This document shows, piece by piece, positions 1 to 7,471 of a stretch of DNA of 58,934 nt. The notes under the pieces are model-generated. The model had not been told where the DNA came from, did not search any database, and was given only the letters and a program-made list of their open reading frames with translations. The stretch is from IMG/VR virus record IMGVR_UViG_3300037258_000356, positions 1-58,934 of that record; one strand, given 5' to 3'. Positions within the stretch are counted from its first letter, which is position 1. Every line of letters begins with the position of its first letter. The stretch comes from a virus. Position numbers and translations under genes: made by a program.

Positions 1-94
1 GGATGCCTACCGAACGGCAGACGACCGGAGAATGCGTCTACTTGCCATGCATCCCTAGCATAGCGATGCTACCTGCTGTAAAGGGATAATCGCC
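1..94. mobile_element. Right end of a second IS1595-type transposon copy, cut by the window edge
   Basis: These 94 bases are identical to 57991-58084, the right end of the transposon at 54414-58084, and the identity stops exactly at base 94/58084. Bases 70-94 are the right terminal inverted repeat. The next eight bases (GAAGTTGG) match the eight bases left of the intact copy, which fixes this as a transposon end. The rest of this copy, if present, lies left of the window. The copy also supplies the last 18 codons of the endolysin gene. Confidence 0.85.
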
Positions 95-1021
95 GAAGTT
101 GGTGACCTTGCACAGCAGCTCGTAGCGCTGCCGGCGACGTAGAACGTCCCAGCCTTTCTCGCTTGAGTGGCCGTCCGCTTCGACGCCTTTCACGGCGGCG
201 CGCCACACCTGCTTGCGCATCGTGACCAGGCCGGCGAGTGCGGCCGCGACCTGGTGCGGGTGGACGTGCGGGTGCTTCTCGAGCTGCTGGTAGTGCTGCA
301 CCGCCGCGCGCTCCGCGGGGAGCAGAACGGCGAGCGGATTCGGCTTCGGCGGCGACGCTTTCCTCGTTGACCATTGGCCGTAGTCGGCGGCGACAGCCTC
401 GTCGATGTCGAAGCCGTTCAGGTACTGCGCCTGGTGCACCTGGGCGCGCGGCTCCCACTCGAGCGGATGCCCTTCCGACGACCATGCGGACGTCTGGAAG
501 CAGAAGTCGATCAGCTCCTGGCCGAAGAGCTCCTGCGCCGTCGCGAGGCCGCCGTACGCGCCTCTGGCGCCTTTCTGGCCGTCGTGAAGCTGCAGCGTCC
601 TGGCTGCGTACCCGCGGAAGTACGGCGTGATCTGCGACGGCTCGAGGGTGTCATCGAAGTCGACGGCGGCGAGGATCGGCCGGCCCTTCGGCATGCCGGC
701 CGCCCACGCGAGCGGAAACCAGGTGCTCGCATCCTCCTCGCCCGCAGCCGTGCCTTGGAGGGCACGACTGGCGGTCAGCTCACCGCAGAGAACGATGTCG
801 TAGCCGAGGCTCGAGAGTTCCTCGACCTCAGCGTGCGTGATGCCCTTCGGGTCGCCCTCGAAGCTCGGCGCGTACCGGATGACGAAGCTGCCACGCGGGC
901 TGAGCGACTCAAGGATCGCCCGTGCCTGGAGCGGCGTCATCGCGTAGTAGTCGATTCCCGACGCTTCGAACTGAGCCTTGGTCCACGCGCGGACGCCCTG
1001 GCGAACGGTGACGGCGCTCAT
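38..1021 (-). CDS. Endolysin-like DUF1906 (glycoside-hydrolase-like) protein, C-terminus altered by transposon
   Basis: The 327-aa product carries a DUF1906/Rv2525c-like TIM-barrel domain at about residues 45-217 (SFVIRY near 45, LAAVDFD near 117, QTSAW near 176, AQYLNGFDID near 198). The family is thought to act on peptidoglycan and is common as an actinophage lysin. The ATG at 1021 overlaps the stop of the putative holin gene (ATGA), so the two are probably co-translated for lysis. The last 18 residues and stop come from the transposon end. Closing the phage across the duplication would give ...NF-P-L-stop (311 aa). The enzymatic domain is untouched, so activity may survive. Confidence 0.75.
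   Translation of the reverse strand: MSAVTVRQGVRAWTKAQFEASGIDYYAMTPLQARAILESLSPRGSFVIRYAPSFEGDPKGITHAEVEELSSLGYDIVLCGELTASRALQGTAAGEEDASTWFPLAWAAGMPKGRPILAAVDFDDTLEPSQITPYFRGYAARTLQLHDGQKGARGAYGGLATAQELFGQELIDFCFQTSAWSSEGHPLEWEPRAQVHQAQYLNGFDIDEAVAADYGQWSTRKASPPKPNPLAVLLPAERAAVQHYQQLEKHPHVHPHQVAAALAGLVTMRKQVWRAAVKGVEADGHSSEKGWDVLRRRQRYELLCKVTNFGDYPFTAGSIAMLGMHGK
95..102. repeat. Target-site duplication, copy 1 (GAAGTTGG)
   Basis: Eight bases directly abutting the transposon right end. The same octamer abuts the left end at 54406-54413. IS1595-family elements are known to make 8-bp duplications, so phage bases 54413 and 103 were adjacent before insertion. Confidence 0.85.
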
Positions 1022-1494
1022 GCGCCTGGTGCCTGGGCTACCGCCGGAGCCGCCTCGACCGGCGTGACGGGCTGCGGCGGCTGCGCGGCGGCTTCCTGCT
1101 GGTCGCTGGGAAGGTTGAATCCGAGCTGCTTGAGAATCTCCGACGGGTCCTTGACGTCCTGCAGCGCGTCGGAGAGCAGCGCCTTGATGTCGGCGGTGGT
1201 GGGGAGCTTGTCGATACCGATCTTGCCGGCGACGTTCGACGCGAGCTGGTCGAGGTCGATCGACTCGGGGGTGATGCCGGTGGTGCTCTTGATCGCGGTG
1301 ACGGCCTTGATCGCGGTGCGCGACGCGGCGAGGGCGATGCCGCTGATGACGCTCCACTTCGCTGCCGCACCGTGCGAGAGCGACGCGGGGTTGACGAGCG
1401 AGACGATCCACGGTGTGACCGCGGCGGCGGCGAGAATGATGCCTTCGAGGGTGCGCACAGCCTTGGTCAGCGGGGCGCTGAGCTTCGGTATCAC
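1018..1494 (-). CDS. Putative holin, two membrane segments
   Basis: 158 aa from a GTG start with an AGGAC motif upstream. Hydrophobic stretches lie at about residues 17-36 and 47-63, followed by a long hydrophilic, Pro/Ala-rich tail. Position directly upstream of the endolysin, with overlapping stop and start, is typical of a phage holin that lets the lysin reach the wall. Assignment rests on topology and context, not on a recognised family; several other small membrane proteins nearby are alternatives. Confidence 0.5.
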   Translation of the reverse strand: MIPKLSAPLTKAVRTLEGIILAAAAVTPWIVSLVNPASLSHGAAAKWSVISGIALAASRTAIKAVTAIKSTTGITPESIDLDQLASNVAGKIGIDKLPTTADIKALLSDALQDVKDPSEILKQLGFNLPSDQQEAAAQPPQPVTPVEAAPAVAQAPGA

Positions 1495-1531
1495 TGCTAG
1501 GTCCTTTCGGAGGAGGAGAGGCGCTTGCGGC

Positions 1532-1963
1532 TTAGTGGCTGGCGTGCGGGTCGCTCGCGCACGGAAGGTCTGGAAGGACGAACGGGTGCAGCTTCTCGAG
1601 CGCGGGGTTCGCGATCTCGGCTTCGACGAGCGCGTCGAGGACGCTGCGTGCGAGGTGGGCGTTGGCGGTGTCGCCGGGGATCTCGCTGTTGATGACGCCG
1701 AGCTCGGTGCGCAGCTGCTTCGGCGTGGCTGGCGCGTTGAAGATGCGGAGGTAGTCGATGACGCCGTCGACGGAGCAGGAGAAGTGCGCGTTCGTTTGCG
1801 CCTGATCGTGGTGGTGGTTGTTGATGTAGAGGACGAGCGCGAGGACCATCACGGTCAGACCGATGCTGACGAGAGTGAGCCAGCCGTAAACGGTCACGAG
1901 CGCGCGCGGGATGGGCAGCTGCTCGCGCGGCGTTCTTTTCCTGCGCGGCGGCGTTGGCGTCAT
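1532..1963 (-). CDS. Small membrane protein of the lysis region
   Basis: 143 aa. The ATG at 1963 is preferred because it overlaps the stop of the upstream gene (ATGA) and gives a short Pro/Arg-rich cytoplasmic start followed by one strong membrane helix at about residues 20-45. The remaining ~95 residues are soluble, presumably outside the membrane. Family unknown. Position among lysis genes allows a spanin-like or holin-accessory role, which is inference only. Confidence 0.55.
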   Translation of the reverse strand: MTPTPPRRKRTPREQLPIPRALVTVYGWLTLVSIGLTVMVLALVLYINNHHHDQAQTNAHFSCSVDGVIDYLRIFNAPATPKQLRTELGVINSEIPGDTANAHLARSVLDALVEAEIANPALEKLHPFVLPDLPCASDPHASH

Positions 1964-2160
1964 CGTCTGCGTTCCCTCCAGACTGCTGCGTCGATCGCGA
2001 TGACCGTGAGGACGGTCACGGAGGCGAGGACGTAGCCTTCGGTGTGGCAGAACCGCCACGGCACGAGCGCGACAAGCACCCCGTACGCGGCGGCGGCCGC
2101 GGCGGCGAAAGCAAGGATGCCGCGCCGGCGCCGGTAGATGCGGTGCAGCGCCCGGGTCAC
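1960..2160 (-). CDS. 66-aa membrane protein
   Basis: The GTG at 2160 overlaps the stop of the upstream gene (ATGTGA). The product has a basic N-terminus (four consecutive Arg) and two hydrophobic segments at about residues 14-33 and 41-58. Translational coupling on both sides supports it as a real gene. Function unknown; part of a row of four small membrane proteins before the holin/endolysin pair. Confidence 0.5.
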   Translation of the reverse strand: MTRALHRIYRRRRGILAFAAAAAAAYGVLVALVPWRFCHTEGYVLASVTVLTVIAIDAAVWRERRR

Positions 2161-2381
2161 ATGATCCTCCGGCTGACCGCGTCGGCGAACTTGCCGCCGA
2201 TCGCGAGGGTGACGCCGGCGCCGAGGACGTAGGGCCTGTCGAGCCTGTCGAACAAGGTCTCGTAGGCGATGACGAGCATGCCGAGCGCCTGGGGGACGAG
2301 CGGCCACCACCACGGGACGCGGTGGCGAGGCTCCTCCTCTCGGGCTGGCCTTGGGGCCTGGGGACGGCGCGGCTGCGTCAT
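2157..2381 (-). CDS. 74-aa membrane protein
   Basis: A Pro/Arg-rich N-terminus is followed by two hydrophobic stretches (about residues 26-44 and 50-65). It starts one base after the upstream stop and overlaps the next GTG start. Size and topology resemble small phage holins, so this is a second holin candidate, but no family is recognised. Confidence 0.5.
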   Translation of the reverse strand: MTQPRRPQAPRPAREEEPRHRVPWWWPLVPQALGMLVIAYETLFDRLDRPYVLGAGVTLAIGGKFADAVSRRIM

Positions 2382-2708
2382 TCATCCGGCGCGTTCGGCA
2401 TCGGGATCCCCCTTCGCAGCAGCAGCATGCGTTTGCTCGCGGTGCGCGGTGTCAGCGGCGAGCTGCGCTAGCGACGCGCAGCCCTGCCCGAAGTCGGTTG
2501 CGGCGTTTGCGTAGAGCGAGATGATCGCGACGAACGCGACGTCTCTGAACAGGCTTTGCGTAAACGGGACCTTGACGAGGTAGAGCACGATGAGCGCGGT
2601 CCAGATGACGGCGCGCACGAAGCCGCTGATGACGAGGATGAGCGCGACGTGGCGCTGCCGGCGGACGTGACTGTGGAGGCGGTGAGCGCGGAGCAGTACG
2701 CGGCTCAC
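2382..2708 (-). CDS. 108-aa membrane protein
   Basis: Basic N-terminus, two membrane helices at about residues 22-44 and 55-70, hydrophilic C-terminus. The start overlaps the stop of the tail-protein gene at 2705 (ATGA-type). Function unknown; likely translated with the lysis-region genes. Confidence 0.5.
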   Translation of the reverse strand: MSRVLLRAHRLHSHVRRQRHVALILVISGFVRAVIWTALIVLYLVKVPFTQSLFRDVAFVAIISLYANAATDFGQGCASLAQLAADTAHREQTHAAAAKGDPDAERAG

Positions 2709-3697
2709 GTGTTGCGAACCTCGTAGTAGATGTAGGCGTTCTGAGCCTGAATGCCGCCAGCGGCCGCGGACGCACAGTATTCGCCGGTGAGTGTGTGCAC
2801 GCCGGCGTTGAGCTGATTATTGGCAAGCACGGCGCCCGAGGTCACAACGGCGAATCGTTTGAGGACCAGGCCGCCGGGTGCTGCGGTGCCGAGGGCGGTG
2901 GTGATGCTGCCCATGTTGGTGGAAATCATGGGGTTGACGGCTGTGCCATCCACCACCAGCGCCGCCATGATGTTGTTGCCGTTCGCCACGATGGCCGGGT
3001 AGAACCTGACTACGAGGACTTGCCCGGCCAGTAGAGATGGTGTGGTGACGCTGAGTCCGGCGATGGTCTGCGGTGAGTTGCTTGCCGTGCCGGAGGCTCC
3101 GCTGTCGTAGTCGATGCCGCTCACGGGAAGACCGGGCACCGTGCCGGTCTGGGCGACGGACCGCGCGTCCTGCGACGTCGAGAGCGAGTAGGTGCCGGAC
3201 GTGTTGAGAATCACGACGTTCATCAGCCGGTACCGGCCGGACGCGACCGCCGGGGGGTTGGCGAGCGCTAGCGCGCTGGTGTTCTGATCGGTGCCTTTCG
3301 CGGACAGTGCAACGGACGCGGTGGCACCCCACGTTCCGCCGACGAGGTCGATCCCGACCGTCGCGTATTTCCCTGACGCGGGAAGCGACGGCGTAGCGGA
3401 GTAGCTGCCGGTGGGGATGGCGTTGCGAACGAGCACGCCGGATGAGAGGGCGAGGTACGCGTTGCCGGCGGCGATGCCGGTGAGCGAGACGACACCGGCG
3501 CTTGAGACCGCAGGGTTGGCGACAAGGCCGGCGCCGGCGGCCACGACGCCGGCGAGGAGCAGGTCGTTGGCGAGCTCGGGAACGATGACGTCGAGGGCTG
3601 CGGCCATGTCGGCGAGGCCCTGCGCAAAGTTCGACCCGTTGTTCGCGGAGGTCGGGTAGGGGATGCCGAGGAGGCTGGTGTCGGTCTCGGTGGCCAC
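2705..3697 (-). CDS. Putative tail fibre/minor tail protein
   Basis: 330 aa, rich in Gly, Ala, Ser, Thr and Val and low in charge, as in beta-structured phage fibres. The N-terminus (GIPYPTSANNGSNFAQGLAD) resembles fibre proteins that begin with a short particle-anchoring segment, and the C-terminal ~130 residues look like a compact beta-sandwich. GTG start with a GGGAGC ribosome site. It follows tail protein I, where myophages usually keep fibres. Receptor binding is inferred from position. Confidence 0.5.
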   Translation of the reverse strand: MATETDTSLLGIPYPTSANNGSNFAQGLADMAAALDVIVPELANDLLLAGVVAAGAGLVANPAVSSAGVVSLTGIAAGNAYLALSSGVLVRNAIPTGSYSATPSLPASGKYATVGIDLVGGTWGATASVALSAKGTDQNTSALALANPPAVASGRYRLMNVVILNTSGTYSLSTSQDARSVAQTGTVPGLPVSGIDYDSGASGTASNSPQTIAGLSVTTPSLLAGQVLVVRFYPAIVANGNNIMAALVVDGTAVNPMISTNMGSITTALGTAAPGGLVLKRFAVVTSGAVLANNQLNAGVHTLTGEYCASAAAGGIQAQNAYIYYEVRNT

Positions 3698-3709
3698 TGC
3701 GCTCCCTTG

Positions 3710-4483
3710 CTAGGTGACGTCTGCGAGTTGCGCGACCGCGAGCTGCGCGGTGATCGCGGAGAAGTTCCGGGTGTACTGGGCGAGCAGCGGGGCGCCGGCG
3801 ACGCCGCCGATGATGTTCACGAGGATGCCGGCGGGTTTGACGGCGTCGATCGCGGCGAGCAGCGCCGTGCTGTTCCCGGACGGCGTGAGTTGTGCGGTGT
3901 TGACGACGACGGCGATCTGGTAGGCGTCAGCGGCGAGCGTTGATGTGGACCGCTCGTACAGCTGGTACTGGCTGGTGATCGCGATCTCGGTGAGGTTTGT
4001 TGTCGCGAATGTCGCGCCGCTGGTGAACGAGCTCGTCGTCAGGTAGTAGACGGGCGAGCCGGGTGTCGCGGCGTAGGAGACGATCACGCCGGACGCGTAG
4101 GCGGTGTTGGGCTGCCAGACGGTGCTGATGTTGCGCTCGATGGCGGAGCGGATGGATGCGGGCGTGCCGCGGTGCATGCCGGCCTCGGCCTGGATGAGTG
4201 CGCGCGCGGTCGCGTCGTCGGTGCCGTCGGGGATCGACACGCCGACGAACTGGCCGAGGTAGGGGAGGTCGGCGGTCGGGCACTTTGTGACGTCGAACAG
4301 GCTGCCCCAGCCGGGGACGTAGTCGTCGTCGCCGTCGGTGCCTTGTTCTGCGACGAGGGTGTAGACGGGGTCGAACATTGAGCCCCATGCGTCGCAGAAG
4401 ATGGCGAGCGCGTCGTTTTGCGCGGCGGGCGGGAATTCGTCGTAGAGCAGCTGCCCGTACGGGCTTTCGATGACGAACGACAT
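3710..4483 (-). CDS. Baseplate tail protein I (P2 gpI-like)
   Basis: 257 aa. The central segment around residues 70-118 (LPYLGQFVG, then MHRGTPASIRSAIERN) matches the gpI-type baseplate family, which caps the wedge next to baseplate J. Directly follows J in gene order except for the HNH gene. No Shine-Dalgarno sequence is visible before its ATG, consistent with an ancestor translated by coupling to J before the HNH insertion. Confidence 0.7.
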   Translation of the reverse strand: MSFVIESPYGQLLYDEFPPAAQNDALAIFCDAWGSMFDPVYTLVAEQGTDGDDDYVPGWGSLFDVTKCPTADLPYLGQFVGVSIPDGTDDATARALIQAEAGMHRGTPASIRSAIERNISTVWQPNTAYASGVIVSYAATPGSPVYYLTTSSFTSGATFATTNLTEIAITSQYQLYERSTSTLAADAYQIAVVVNTAQLTPSGNSTALLAAIDAVKPAGILVNIIGGVAGAPLLAQYTRNFSAITAQLAVAQLADVT

Positions 4484-4538
4484 CAGCGCGGCTCAGCGAG
4501 CTTGGGAGTTGTTCGCAGGCACCGGTAGAGTGGAACGG

Positions 4539-5231
4539 ATGCCAAGGCTGATTCCTCCAGGGACTCGGTTCGGGCGGCTCGTTGTGAGCGAACCGACTGG
4601 GGAGATCAAGTGGCGCTACTACCTCGTCTATAGCTGCATCTGCGACTGCGGCAACACGGCCGAGGTCCCCTCAGGATCTCTACGGAGTGGGACCACCCAG
4701 TCATGCGGGTGCCTCAAGATCGAGCTCGCGGTCGAGCGCCTCCCCGCAATGACGTCAACTGCGACTCATCACGGACACAGCCGTCGCCGACGCAAGCACC
4801 CGCTCTACAGGGTCTGGCAGCAGATGCGCGACCGCTGCAACAATCCGCGCAATCCCGCTTACCACAACTACGGTGGACGCGGAATCAGCGTCTGCGAGCG
4901 ATGGGAAAGCTTCGCGAGCTTTCTTTCCGACATGGGCGAGCGCCCGGATGGAATGACCCTCGACCGCATCGACAACGACGGCAACTACGAGCCCGGAAAC
5001 TGCCGCTGGGCAACTCGCAAACAGCAAACCGAGAATCAGCGGCCAGCAACGTTCACTCGCGAAAACCGTCCCCGGGGCGAAGCGGCGCCAGCGGCAAAAT
5101 TCTCCGACGAGCAAATTCGATGCTTGCGCAACGACTGGGCCACAGGGGCGTACCAGCAGAGAGATCTCGTCGCGCGGTACGGCATCAGCGCAAGTCAAGT
5201 CAGCCGTCTTGTTCGTGGCCTGTCGCGCTAG
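4539..5231 (+). CDS. HNH homing-endonuclease-like protein with C-terminal HTH
   Basis: 230 aa using the ATG at 4539 after GTAGAGTGGAA; an earlier ATG at 4470 runs into the tail I gene. The N-terminal part has a CxCG...CGC zinc-ribbon-like stretch. The middle carries the phage HNH signature (NYGGRGISVCERW, then LDRIDNDGNYEPGNCRW) and the C-terminal ~45 residues look like a DNA-binding helix-turn-helix. It is the only plus-strand gene in the late region; its stop overlaps the stop of baseplate J by two bases. This is typical of a free-standing homing endonuclease or moron. Confidence 0.8.
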   Translation: MPRLIPPGTRFGRLVVSEPTGEIKWRYYLVYSCICDCGNTAEVPSGSLRSGTTQSCGCLKIELAVERLPAMTSTATHHGHSRRRRKHPLYRVWQQMRDRCNNPRNPAYHNYGGRGISVCERWESFASFLSDMGERPDGMTLDRIDNDGNYEPGNCRWATRKQQTENQRPATFTRENRPRGEAAPAAKFSDEQIRCLRNDWATGAYQQRDLVARYGISASQVSRLVRGLSR

Positions 5232-6655
5232 ACGGAAGACCCCTGCACCGTTGGTGTGGTCAAGTCCGTTTGTGGCAGCGGCGCGGGTCCGGGGAGCGTG
5301 AGGTCGCTGGTGCCGGTCGGTGATGCGGTGAACCCGATCGCGAGGCCCGAGGATCCCGGTGGCACGTAGTCGACGCCGGGGACGTTTTCGATGAGGCCGA
5401 GGACCTTGTTGTAGCGGACGGTCGCGAAGCCTTGGACGCTGTTGAGCCACGGGGACTGCCCTGCGGCGTTTGCGGCGTTCTGGGGGTTGCCCCACAGGAA
5501 CGGGTTGAGGTAGGTGACGAGCGCCGCGTCGATGTTCGCGATGACGGCTGAGGCGCTGTACCCGGGAAGGATGTGCGCTTCGTAGGTGATGTAGACCTTG
5601 GTGAATGTCGGGGCGATGACGAAGACCTGGAAGTTGATCTCGCGGAAGCTTTCGAGCCATGTCGCGATGTCGCCCATGTCGGTCGAGTCGAGGGCGTTGC
5701 CGTTGGGGTCGGTGACGAAGACGGTGACGCAGCGGCTGTTGCCTGTGGTCCCGGCCTGGATCGAGACGCCGGAGGCTGTAGCGGTCGCGGCGGCGCTCAT
5801 GACGAGCGTGCTGGCGCCGGTGTTGGTGGAGACAACGGTGGTCCCGGCGGGGATCCCGTTGCCGGTGAGGACGGTGCCGGCGGCGACGTCGGTGAAGCTT
5901 GAGACGGAGCTGAGGGTGGTGCTGCTCGAGGTCGTCGATGCGGTGAACGTCGCGGCGTCGGGGTTGTACCCGTCGATCGCGGTCGCGCGGCCGATCGCGG
6001 TGGCGGACGCGATGATGCCGGACGGGATCGCAAGGGTTTTGACGGCGTAGTCGTTGGCGGTGATCGGCGCCTCGTTTAAAAGCGACAGCGCCTGGGCGAG
6101 CATGTCCTGGTAGGCGGGGTCGGTTTGCTGGTCCTGGCCTCCGGCGGTCTCGCCCGTGACGCTGATGGAGGTGACCCAGTCCAGGGCGTCGACGAGAGCG
6201 ATGGGGCTCGACAGGCCGTTGTAGGCGCTGCCGGTGTCGGAGGCGACGAGGTTGACCGTCGCGGTGCTCGATCCGGAGGCGACGATAACGTCGGTTTCGA
6301 CGTAGAACGCGTAGTCGGCGATCGTGACCTGCGTGCCACCGGGGATCGTGTGCCCGAGAGTGTCGGCCAGGGTCCAGGTGCTCGCCACGACTGCTGCGGC
6401 GCCCTGCTGGTAGGGGGTGTCGAGGAGCTGCGTTCCGAACTCGCGGAAGATCGCGGAGGGGACTTGGGCAGCGACGTTTGTGAGGTCGGCGGCTTGCGCG
6501 CCGCCGACGTTTAGAAGGACGATCTCCTGGTTGCCTTCGTTCGGCACGTAGCCGACGACGCCGTTCGCGGCGAGGTTCGCGGCGAGCCTGGCGATGGCGG
6601 TGTCGGTGATCGTTGCGGCGTCGGTGGTGAGCGCGATGTCGAGAAAGTCGGTCAC
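5228..6655 (-). CDS. Baseplate J-like protein
   Basis: 475 aa with the baseplate J order: N-terminal segment binding the gp25-like partner, central domain, and a C-terminal region with the characteristic GYSASAVIANIDAALVTYL and PWLNSVQGFA stretches. It forms the wedge arm of contractile baseplates. Residues 236-299 are an inserted beta-rich module (IPAGTTV...GAST) that also occurs in the sheath and major capsid proteins here. Start overlaps the gp25-like stop (ATGA). Confidence 0.85.
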   Translation of the reverse strand: MTDFLDIALTTDAATITDTAIARLAANLAANGVVGYVPNEGNQEIVLLNVGGAQAADLTNVAAQVPSAIFREFGTQLLDTPYQQGAAAVVASTWTLADTLGHTIPGGTQVTIADYAFYVETDVIVASGSSTATVNLVASDTGSAYNGLSSPIALVDALDWVTSISVTGETAGGQDQQTDPAYQDMLAQALSLLNEAPITANDYAVKTLAIPSGIIASATAIGRATAIDGYNPDAATFTASTTSSSTTLSSVSSFTDVAAGTVLTGNGIPAGTTVVSTNTGASTLVMSAAATATASGVSIQAGTTGNSRCVTVFVTDPNGNALDSTDMGDIATWLESFREINFQVFVIAPTFTKVYITYEAHILPGYSASAVIANIDAALVTYLNPFLWGNPQNAANAAGQSPWLNSVQGFATVRYNKVLGLIENVPGVDYVPPGSSGLAIGFTASPTGTSDLTLPGPAPLPQTDLTTPTVQGSSV

Positions 6656-7011
6656 TCACTGCTCCCGTTCACGGCGACGTCGATGACGATGTCCCATGAG
6701 CCTGGGGCGACATCCGGGCCTTGGGTGATGGTCAGCAGTGCGCGCGGCTCAAGCGCGTTGATCGCGTCGGCGATCGCCTGCACGTCCATCGGCGTTGACG
6801 CGAAGAGCGGGTCGGGAATTCCGAAGGTGGGCTGGTCGGCCCGGTAGCCCTGCGGGGTGTCGCAGATCAGGTGCACGCATGCTTCGATTTCGTCGAGGGT
6901 GTCCTGCTCGACTACGACGGCGCCTTGCGCGGTGATCTGGAGGGGGTAGGCGAGGTGCGGGGTGTCGACGGGCTGCTCGCTCAAGACACCGCCTGAGATC
7001 ACGACAGGCAT
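6652..7011 (-). CDS. Baseplate wedge gp25/gpW-like protein
   Basis: 119 aa with the family layout: N-terminal beta segment, then CDTPQGYRADQPTFGIPDPL, where gp25/gpW proteins have their conserved glycine/arginine-rich core, and an Ala/Leu-rich helix (IADAINALEPRALL). In T4 and related injection machines gp25 nucleates sheath assembly on the baseplate. Lies immediately upstream of baseplate J. Confidence 0.75.
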   Translation of the reverse strand: MPVVISGGVLSEQPVDTPHLAYPLQITAQGAVVVEQDTLDEIEACVHLICDTPQGYRADQPTFGIPDPLFASTPMDVQAIADAINALEPRALLTITQGPDVAPGSWDIVIDVAVNGSSE

Positions 7012-7041
7012 CAGGTCCTCCCGGGCGCACGGACGCCAGCC

Positions 7042-7461
7042 CTACGGGTTGTAGTAGGGCAGCTTGTAGAGCGTGCCCGAGACGTTTATCTCCAGGAAGC
7101 CGGCTGGACTGCTGGGCAACGTTCGGGTGCCCGCGGTTGCCGTCGTCGCCGTCGGGCTCGTGAAGTTCGCGACCCCCGTGCTTTCCTGCTCCCACCACAC
7201 GACGTATGAAGCGCCTCGGTTGTCGTAGGCGACGAGAACGTCGGCTCCTTGTTGCGGTAGCGCGGACCCGCTGCCGGCGAGCCACTGGCATGGCATCGAC
7301 AGATCTGGCGATAGGTCTGGGATGACCACGTAGAGATCGTCGCCCGGTGCGGCTGGCGCCGGTTTGCTTGTACTGACGTAACCGGCGAAGAGCACGGGTT
7401 TGGTTGCGGGCGCCGGGGGCCGGGGGCCGCCTTGGCGGACGAGCTGCGCGGGATCAGCCAA
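7042..7461 (-). CDS. Baseplate assembly/spike protein (OB-fold, gpV-like)
   Basis: 139 aa. Residues 20-95 look like an OB-fold (DLYVVIPDL, CQWLAG, LPQQGADVLVAYDNRG), as in gpV/gp5 spike bases, and the C-terminus has the short GFLEINVSGTLYKLPYY strand found in phage spike proteins. It sits between hub and gp25 genes, the expected place for the central puncturing spike. Assignment by fold-like pattern and synteny. Confidence 0.6.
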   Translation of the reverse strand: MADPAQLVRQGGPRPPAPATKPVLFAGYVSTSKPAPAAPGDDLYVVIPDLSPDLSMPCQWLAGSGSALPQQGADVLVAYDNRGASYVVWWEQESTGVANFTSPTATTATAGTRTLPSSPAGFLEINVSGTLYKLPYYNP

Positions 7462-7471
7462 CAGGCGCCTC

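Noticed and set aside
374-2035. Long plus-strand reading frame over the lysis genes (and similar ones at 9378, 10898, 28222, 46637)
   Set aside because: These are mirror frames of well-supported minus-strand genes, with low-complexity Arg/Ala/Val composition and no ribosome sites or domains.
4755-6659. 634-codon minus-strand frame over baseplate J and the HNH gene
   Set aside because: Arg/His-rich shadow composition; baseplate J and the HNH gene in other frames carry clear family motifs.
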